Assembly: GCF_945859685.1 (NCBI RefSeq)
Contig: NC_079149.1
Coordinates: 37,165,136-37,229,135, forward strand
Source of the DNA: Eupeodes corollae
Lineage: Eukaryota; Arthropoda; Insecta; Diptera; Syrphidae
DNA: 64,000 bases
Reading direction: 5' to 3'
Below the pieces are notes generated by a model that searched no databases, was not told the origin of the DNA, and saw only the letters and a program-made list of their open reading frames with translations. Within the stretch, counting starts at the first letter, position 1. Every line of letters starts with the position of its first letter. The position numbers and the translations under genes are program-made. Below are positions 56,363 through 64,000 of the stretch, one piece after another.

Positions 56363-59100
56363 GTTCAAATAGTAGACATGTGCATTCAAGAGGACACAAG
56401 CGTCCACAGGTTTTTCTCAAAACCCACCTCTGTCTATCAACTCCTACTCTCACCTCAAAGGTGTTTCCACTAAGGCAACTCTCCTTATCCAGACGGCAGC
56501 GGACGAATTTTCGAGATGGAATCAACGGCGCGGTGGCGTCTACAATTCCAGTAAGGTTGAACTACTTAGTGAACACCTTATAGGGCTTCTTCGACGGCTC
56601 CCCGTCCTTGGAGTTATACTAAGGATCTGGTCTTCCAGGTTGGGGGATGTGCCGTCGGTTTAAACTTCCTGCCCACGTAAAAAATACCTTTAGTTGCGAA
56701 GCACCAACAAGTCTCGGATACGGACGGATTCACTGTTGACAACAAACGCAAACGAAATAACACAACGAAGTTAGGATCTGTACGTGGAATGTTAGGTCCC
56801 TTAACAGACTACGTGGAGCCGAATAGTTAGCGGAATCCCTAAACTGCTGCTAGGCAGATATTACCACCATCCAAGAAGTGCGACTGGATGGACCGGGCAA
56901 ACGCAAACTAAAAGACTGCGATATATACTACGGCGACTGCTACCGAGAACAATGACAGCGTCTATTTGGGTGTATATTTGTTGTTGGAACTAGACTCAGG
57001 CAAAAAGACAATCTGCATAAAGGATAAATTCGCCAACATAAGCCTAATATGCGCGCATGCCCCAACAGAGGAGAGACATATTCTTCGAGTTCTTGGACAA
57101 GACTTATGAGCAGTGCTCTGGCTATGACATTAAAATTGTCTTAGGAGATCCTAACGCCAAGCTAGGAAGAGAAGACATCTTTGGTGGCACAATCTGGAGA
57201 TACAGCTTGAACGACACCACTTCCGACAACGGATTCAGTACTGTGAGAAGATTCGACGTTAGACGGCTACAATCGCAAGAGACTGCCATGTCCATTTTCG
57301 ATCGATTCTCTAATAACCTCTTAAGGAGTTCTATGCTGATTGCATTAAGCATTAACCAGTGGCAACATTGCCTTGCAGCCATCACAGATGCCGGCTCTGA
57401 GGTGCTAGTTTTCACACGGCCTCCACAGCGAAACCCCTGCTCGCGAGCTCTACGAGCAGAAGAGGAGAGAGGAACACCGGCTTCTTAGATGGAAAAAAAG
57501 AAAGCATGAGAAGCGCGTGATCGAGGAGATAGAGGGATGTCACAACAGGAATGAGGTTCTTAACTTTTTACCAAAAGGTAAAACCTCCCAAGTGTACCAG
57601 CCACGAACCGAAGCCTGTAAGGAAGATAAGGGGAACATACTCGTAGTAGTAGAAACGCAGTCGATGTTGAGAATATGGAAAGACTACTTCTCCAAATTAT
57701 ATAACGGTGATGAAGAACCGAATTCCACTGTAAGGGAAATAGAACCACTCAACCTAGGCGACGACGCAGATCAACAATTCCGCCTACCCGACCTTGACGA
57801 AGTGAAAATAGCTATATCTAAACTTAAGTCAAACAAAGCTGCTGGAGCTGACAGCATCGCTGCTGAACTAATCAAAGCAGCAGGCGATGACTTGGTAGGG
57901 AGCATGCACCAACTCATCTGCAAAATGTGGTCGGAAGAAAGCATGCCCGATGGTGGAATCTCAGCATAGTGTGCCCGATACATAAGAAAGGAGACCCTCT
58001 AAACTGCGCCAACTACAGAGGCATCAGTCTCCTTAACTTTGCGTATAAGATCCTCTCTGCCGTACAATGTGAACGTCTGAAGCCATTCGTCAACAACCTG
58101 ATTGGTCCTTATCAGTGTGGCTTCAGACCAGGAAAGTATACTATCGACCAAATATACACACTACGGCAGATCTTGGAAAAAACCCAGGAGCTTCAAATCG
58201 ATACCCACCATCTCTTTATAGATTTTAAAGCCGCGTATGACAGCATCTATAGGAAAGAGCTCTACCGAGCAATGTCTAGTTTTGGCATCCCTGTCAAACT
58301 TATCCGTTTGTGCAGAATGACGATGGAGAATGCACGCTGCTCTATCAAGTTCGGAAAAGATCTCATCGATGAATTTGATGTCAAAACAGGTTTTAGACAA
58401 GGCGATGCCCTTTCATTCGACTTCTTTAACATCGTTCCGGAAAGAATTGTGCAAAACCCAACCGTCAACACTAGAGGCACAATCTTCCAAAGGTCCATCC
58501 AATTACTCGGATACGCAGATGATATTGACATAATTGGAAGATCAAAGCGTGATGTCAGTGGAGCGTTTTTGAGCATTGCAACGGAAGCGAAGAAGATGGG
58601 TTTATTGGTCAATGAGGGCAAGACCAAGCAATTGAGAAGTAAAGTCCTCTCTCGAGCATCTAAAATCACCATCTATAAGACACTCATCATCCCGGTTCTC
58701 ATTTAGAGCGTCTTAGGATTCTTCAAAAGAAAAATTCTTGGGTGATTTTTGGTCCCGTACGCATAGATGGGGAATGGATTAGAAGATATAACAACGAACT
58801 GTACGCCCTGTACAGCGACACTGACCTAGTTTACAGAATTAAAGTGCAACGGTTTAGATGGCTAGGTCATGTAGAGTGGATGGACATCAACGCTAAAGCC
58901 CGGAAGGTCTTCGAATCCAAACCCGAGGGCAGTAGAGGAAACCGCGACTCAGGTGGGAGAGGACCTCAACGAACTTGGCGTGCGAAACTGGAGACAGCTA
59001 GCTAGGGACCGAGCTGGCTGGAGATGCATGTTGGTTGAGGCCCATGTCCGCTCGGACTGTAGCGCCAGTCGCAAAATTTGGAGTCCCAATCTTTAGTTGC
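56363..59100 (+). mobile_element. RTE-like LINE copy 2, nearly full length but decayed
   Basis: The 5' end is shared with copies 1 and 3. A leader with a GC-rich stretch is followed by endonuclease pieces, linker, RT and the usual C-terminal block. The 3' end is near 59100 after a DRAGWR-like block (cgagctggctggaga). It is the best preserved of the three copies for RT. Confidence 0.8.
57057..59005 (+). pseudogene. RTE-like LINE ORF remnant: endonuclease and reverse transcriptase
   Basis: Endonuclease remnants in 57057-57488 (GREDIFGGTIWRYSLND). Linker with SKLKSNKAAGADSIAAELIK (57517-57969). RT in 57927-58706: NYRGISLLN, YQCGFRPGKYTIDQIYTLRQ, LFIDFKAAYDSIYRKELYRA, GFRQGDALS and the catalytic YADD (LGYADDIDIIGR). 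The C-terminal RIKVQRFRWLGHVEWMD is at 58742-59005, with a deletion between IPVLI and IFGPV. Several frame changes make it inactive. Family placement (RTE-like) rests on these motif styles. Confidence 0.82.
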
Positions 59101-61807
59101 AATTAATGAATATAATTTTTGAGTTGAATTAAAGAAGGATTTATAATGATTGAATTCCCAATGGATTGTATTCTTTCACAAGACTATGAAGAATAGACCA
59201 TTGGAATGACTAAAATTTTCTTTTGGCCCAAATAGGTCGATACGGAAACAAATGTCAATTAGATAGCAGTCGTTACAAATTCCTATAGCCTGTGTCAAAC
59301 TTTGACATTTCGAATGAGCAATTTTCGGACAGGATCGGAAATAAATAAAATCAAATATATTCCGATTTATGAGTCATAGAGATCAATGGAATTAGACGTT
59401 CCAGATTGACGTAAATTTATTTAATTTTGAAATAAATAAAACATAATATCTTGCTACAACTTTTAAGTATTTAAATTTAAAGATAACAATCACTTTATAG
59501 AAAACACTTCACGCAAAATCAAACATTCTCCCTTTAAGAGAAAACATCCTCACACAATTCTTGAAGTATATAAACCACTGTTGCGCTTTTATTAAATTTT
59601 ATCTATTTATATTGCAACATCTTGATCTTCATAATAAATGAAACTTTGTCCATAAACGACCTCACTTGCTGTTCATACAAACTTTTCTTATGTAGGTCCC
59701 TTCAACTTCTAGGACTATAGTCTTTCATATATACATAGTTCCTGGTCCTGATCTAGGTCCTAGTCCTGCGATTCTGTGTCTAGTCTATAGTTATTCGTAT
59801 ACGCTCAACACAGTGGCAGTGATGAAGTTCGACAAGGAAAACTTTCACTTTGCTATGGCAGAAGCAAGAACCTTCCTATACAAAAATATTTCTCGCATAA
59901 TGAACATTGAACAATGACAAAGGTGAATCCTTGCTGATGGAGAAAAGCAGCATCCTTTTATGAACATTTATACATACACATAAGTAGATAGTTATATGTT
60001 CTATGTATAGGCTGACAATATGGATTCATTTTCCAGAAAATTCAAAAACAAATTGCTGCAAAAGTATTTCTGCATCCACTTTAATAAAAAGCATCACAGA
60101 GCATCAGCTTTCAGCTATGAGGAGAACTGGAGAACCCAAAGGTATAGAGGTTTTTGGAAGAAGAACGTAGGAAAATGTATCTATAGTTATAGAAGAAGAT
60201 TGGAATTTGTTATATTTTTATGTATACTCGTATAGTTCAATTCTTGGACAAAAAATTTCAAAAACTTTTGCATATTTTTCAATTGCTGCCATTTGCCATT
60301 ACCAACGGAACTGATACATAACCTCTCTTTCCATATTATATAGATACAACGTTTGTTGTATCTCTATGAGCTTCTTAACGAGGCAAACTTGGGAAATTCA
60401 AAGGATAACAACGAAGCGCAAAGGCAAGGCAGGCAAACTAAGGCAAGGCAAGGCAAAGCAAAGCAAGGAATCAAGGATATAAGAGTAGGCATTTGAAAAA
60501 TGTTCTCATCAAAACAATATTCCCGGTTTTCTGGTTGGTTTTGTTTGCCCAACCAAACAAACGCAAAACTTAACCCAAATTATTGGCATTGGGTGTGGTA
60601 AAGTTGTTAGAAAAAGATCACTATAAAGAGGCTATAGCGAGGTATATAAAGGATGATGATGAAGGATAATAGGTCAAGGAGCACTTTTATCCGCTGCAAG
60701 TTTCAGAAGAAAAGTTCCTTCTGTTGCCAATGTACCCGGAAGTAGGTTCATAACAGCATACACTATAAGCAACATAGCAGGATATGGTCCTATATAGTAT
60801 AGACCGCTACCGCTACTATTCGAGAAAGTATCTTATGTATATTGCCAGTATACAATATTGTATCCTAGTTGGATGTTCGGATGGGATGAGTCCTTTTCGA
60901 CGAGAGATGAAGTATCCAAATCTGGATGCATACAATTTCAATTCAATTTCCATCAACATTTTTTTTAGAATACTTATTGGGAGCAATTGACTAAAGGAGT
61001 GTAGCGATGGTCTGGGTTTCATATGAAGGAAGAGGTATACAAGGAAACACTCTTTGGAAGCATCTTGAGTGGAGATTTCATTAGTTTGGATGATTTTTGG
61101 CCGGGTGGAAGGGCATGTTATTGTGCCCATTCTATTCAAGAAAAAAAAAACGAGTCCATGCAGCAAGGATATGAAATATTCTGACTGCAAGGAGTGTTCC
61201 TTCATCGCAGTTCTTAATACTTGTGATGCACATAGGGAGCCATATGTGAGAGAGTGTGGATGTTGTTTGGTTTAAAATCATCTGCTGCTGATCCAATTGT
61301 GTCACATGCATAATAAATCTGTTCTGCTTTTCCTCGTGCGGCAGCACACTTATTTTATTTGGTTGAACGAACCAAGCACTACGTGGTTGTACCATATACA
61401 TAAAGAGTAGTCTGCTTTAACACATGTCCTTGTTCAATAGAGATACACGAGTATTCATTTTCGTGCTTCATCAACCAAAATGTCTAGGCTACTTAATAAA
61501 GATTTCTTAATTTTGTTTTTCATTTTCTCTGTGAATTGTGTGCATCTCTTTGGTGACACGTATTTTTTTTAAATAGATTAATAATACGGAATTAACTTTT
61601 GATGAATAGGAGAAAATTAATCAATGTCAAGAGTCCTAGTAGGCTTTGACCTATTTGATCGAGCTTACAAAAATAAATGAAAGAATAGATGAATTATTCT
61701 CAAATTAAACTTTTGACAGGAGTTTAGTTCTGGCATTCACTCGGAGTTGCTCCAAGTTACTGCGAAATTGCGAACATAAAATTTGACGGCATAAGGTTTG
61801 AAGAGCT
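59101..61807. other. Intergenic stretch, no gene seen
   Basis: Short frames only (such as 60020-60235 and 60816-61205), none recognisable. AGGC-type simple repeat at 60418-60472. ggtcctgat/aggtcctag repeats at 59747-59766. Confidence 0.55.
60418..60472. repeat. (AAGGC)n-type simple repeat
   Basis: Degenerate aaggcaaggc units with one interruption by caaacta. Confidence 0.85.
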
Positions 61808-62573
61808 GGGCCCTGTTTCACCAAATGATTTTCAATTTGCAACTTTGCACTTCTACTTTGCAAATGACGTTTCATCAAACATAAATCTGCAAATAGAAAA
61901 TTATTGAATTGAAAAGTGTTCCTCTTTGCAAAAGACTTTTCACCAAACTCAACTTTGAAAAGTGCAAAGTTTTGTTATTTTGCTAAGTGTTTGTTCGTTT
62001 TGTTTCACCAAACAATAAACATTGCAAATTATATTTAGAATTTTGAAATTTTCATTTGTAAATATGAGTCTACGAACTCTTTGAAAATTAAAAAGTAAAT
62101 AATAGTTACATTGGACAAAGAACATTTTCTTATAAGTTTTAACGCATTTAGCGAAAAACATGAATTTTAAATGTTAGGGTAAAGGCCGTGATTCTTCTTA
62201 ATTTCAAAATTGTTTGATATTGAACAGGTTTTTTAACTAATCGACATCGTAGCCACCTCTCAATGGTATTTGACATTTTATAACCGAAAATGATTCTTTT
62301 GAAAATCTGTCAAACGAAGAAGTTTGAAACAGTGGCCAAAGTGTAGTGAAATTAAGAAAAAAACTTCAATGTCGTTAATGATTTTTCGACAGAACAGATT
62401 TTTAGTTTCGATTTCAAAATACGAATTAATTGCAAAGTTGTATTTTAATTTGGCGAAACACTTTTACTTTTCACTTCATGAAAATAAATCCTAAAAAATT
62501 GAAAAGTCTTTTCACTTTGCGACATTTTTTTTTTTTTGCAAAGTGAAAAGTAAAGTGTATGATGAAACGTGCC
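61808..62573. mobile_element. Candidate inverted-repeat element (MITE-like)
   Basis: Ends resemble inverted repeats (GGGCCCTGTTTCACCA at 61808; reverse complement of the right end GGGCACGTTTCATCA), and aaagtgaaaag/cttttcacttt strings occur near both ends. An 11-bp direct repeat GCCCTGTTTCA sits at 61810-61820 and 62571-62581. No clean target duplication can be assigned, so class is unknown. Confidence 0.4.
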
Positions 62574-62796
62574 CTGTTTCAAGCAGCTTTAAGTAACTTC
62601 AAATTAAAGGCAACTAAGTTGTCCAGTGGTTACTCTCTCATAAAGCAACTTTGAGTTGCCAAGTGGTTGGTATGCCTAAAAGATGCAGTTCACTTCATTA
62701 AGGGCTTCTGCACACTAAGCGACTCATTTTTGCTCACTCCAACTTATATGTCAGTTGCTGACGATATTTTATTGACGGTATTGTTTTAGTCTCGAT

Positions 62797-64000
62797 GTTC
62801 AAATGGTAGACATGTGCATTCAAGAGGACACAAGCGTCCACAGGTTTTTTCTTAAAACCCACCTCTGTCTATCAACTCCTACTCTCACCTCCCAGTGGTG
62901 AACATCGGGTGACTAGTACCTCCACTGGAGATTGGGTTCCAACCCCAGTGGAAAGTTGTTGGGGGCAGCAAACGAGAGAGGGGGGAGAGGTGTGTCCACC
63001 TCTCCTTATCCAGACGGCAGCGGATGAATTTCCAAGATGGAATCAACGGTGGCGTCTAAAGTTGCAGTAAGGTTGAACTACTTAGTGAACACTTTATAGT
63101 GCTTCTTCGACTTATTCGGAGCCCAGGCCTATAAGGAGCGGTTTTATCCGGCTCCCCATAATTGAAGTTATATTTAGGATCTGGCCCTCCAGGTTGGGGG
63201 TTGTGCCGTTGGGGTGACTTCCTGGCCAAGTAAAAGCTTTCATAGTTGCGAAGCACCAACAGGCCTCGGATACGGACGGATTTACTGTTGACAACCAACG
63301 CAATTACGGAAAACGAATTTCGGATATGCACATGAAATGTTAGGTCCCTTAACAGACCACGTGCGGCCGAAGAATTAGCGTAGGCCCTAGACTGCTATAA
63401 AGCAGACATCACTGCCATCCAGGAAATACGATGGTATGGACCGGGCAAAAAGGGGATGAAAAACTGCGATATTTACTATGGTGACTGCTGCCACGAAAAC
63501 CAACAGCGCTTATTTGGATGCGGCTTCGTCATTGGAACCAGACTTAGGCAAAAAGTCTTGAGCTATAGGTGCATCAATGAGTGCCTCATGACCATACGCA
63601 TCAAGGCTAAATTCGGCAACATTAGCCTGATATGCGCACACGCCCCTTCAGATAAGAAACATGATAACATTAAAGATATGTTCTTCAAGCTCTTAGACAA
63701 AACATATGAGAAGTGTCCTAGCTACGATATTAAAATTGTCCTGGCCGATTTTAATGCCAAGCTAGAAAAGGAAGACATCTTTGATGGAAAAATCGAGAAA
63801 AACAGCCTAGGCGACAACAAGTAACTTTGAGTTCTCCCCATCAACCTACCGTCAACCAGATCATGGATGTCCAAACTTTCCTAGGAACTAAAATCAACTC
63901 GGACCACTACCCCGTAATAGCCAAGGTACAACTTAGGGTTTGCTGATCTAAGGCAAAACAGGGAAGTGCTGGGAGAAGGTACAACGTCGAACGGCTACAA
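62797..64000 (+). mobile_element. RTE-like LINE copy 3, running off the window
   Basis: Same 5' end and leader as copies 1 and 2. The endonuclease domain is best preserved here (63456-63824): NCDIYYGDCCHENQQRLFGC, ISLICAHAPSD and IVLADFNAKLEKEDIFDGKI. The frame is lost after about 63824 although coding similarity (TVNQI, NSDHYPVIAKV) continues. RT lies beyond the window. Confidence 0.8.
63456..63824 (+). pseudogene. Partial endonuclease frame of RTE-like LINE copy 3
   Basis: 122 codons of APE-type endonuclease. Upstream residues (DITAIQEIRWYGPGK, from about 63400) are in another frame. The catalytic ADFNA box (usually GDFNA) has G changed to A. Confidence 0.7.

Noticed and set aside
60816..61401. 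Overlapping 68-129-codon frames on both strands
   Set aside because: No recognisable domain, no codon bias and mutual overlap; treated as chance.

Overview
The window looks like AT-rich, transposon-dense insect nuclear DNA, most probably from a fly (Diptera). The evidence is one split host gene with nine exons and introns up to about 9 kb, several non-LTR retrotransposon families, a Ty3/gypsy element, small inverted-repeat transposons, and a Jockey-type element whose 5' end carries a Drosophila-style initiator plus DPE promoter. I cannot name the species.

Layout. 1-26845 is a 205-bp satellite block broken by two mobile elements. A Jockey-clade LINE (2916-7770, minus) sits in it with a 13-bp target duplication. 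The 5' part of a second, co-duplicated copy fills 1-1306. A structurally complete Ty3/gypsy element (16566-25805, minus; 1899-bp LTRs, 4-bp target duplication, intact gag and pol joined by a likely -1 frameshift) interrupts the same satellite farther right. There is a 200-N assembly gap at 12794-12993. 26846-34550 is intergenic, with LINE fragments (29030-29900; 30455-32687), an unidentified gag-like coding remnant (32688-33180) and a PIF/Harbinger-like MITE (33690-34003).

34551-51183 (minus) is the one host gene I can establish: inositol-pentakisphosphate 2-kinase (IPPK/Ipk1). I rebuilt nine exons from splice sites and conserved motifs; all phases agree and give 524 residues. Its intron 7 (about 5 kb) holds a 5'-truncated LINE inserted inside a tandem-repeat element. 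Its intron 2 (about 9 kb) holds a Tc1/mariner-like MITE, two LINE fragments and another copy of the tandem-repeat element.

51184-64000 is intergenic or accessory: a third large copy of the tandem-repeat family (about 52600-54300), two more copies of an RTE-like LINE (56363-59100, and 62797 to the window end), simple repeats and a candidate inverted-repeat element (61808-62573).

No operon, CRISPR array, tRNA or rRNA was recognised. Apart from Ipk1, everything clearly coding belongs to mobile elements. The most useful points are the satellite/transposon architecture (co-duplicated LINE, clustered insertion points, a perfect palindrome at the gypsy junction), the in-frame GGGAAAC frameshift heptamer in the gypsy element, and a dispersed repeat family with a GTACGTTC-rich head and a body of roughly 171-176-bp tandem units.
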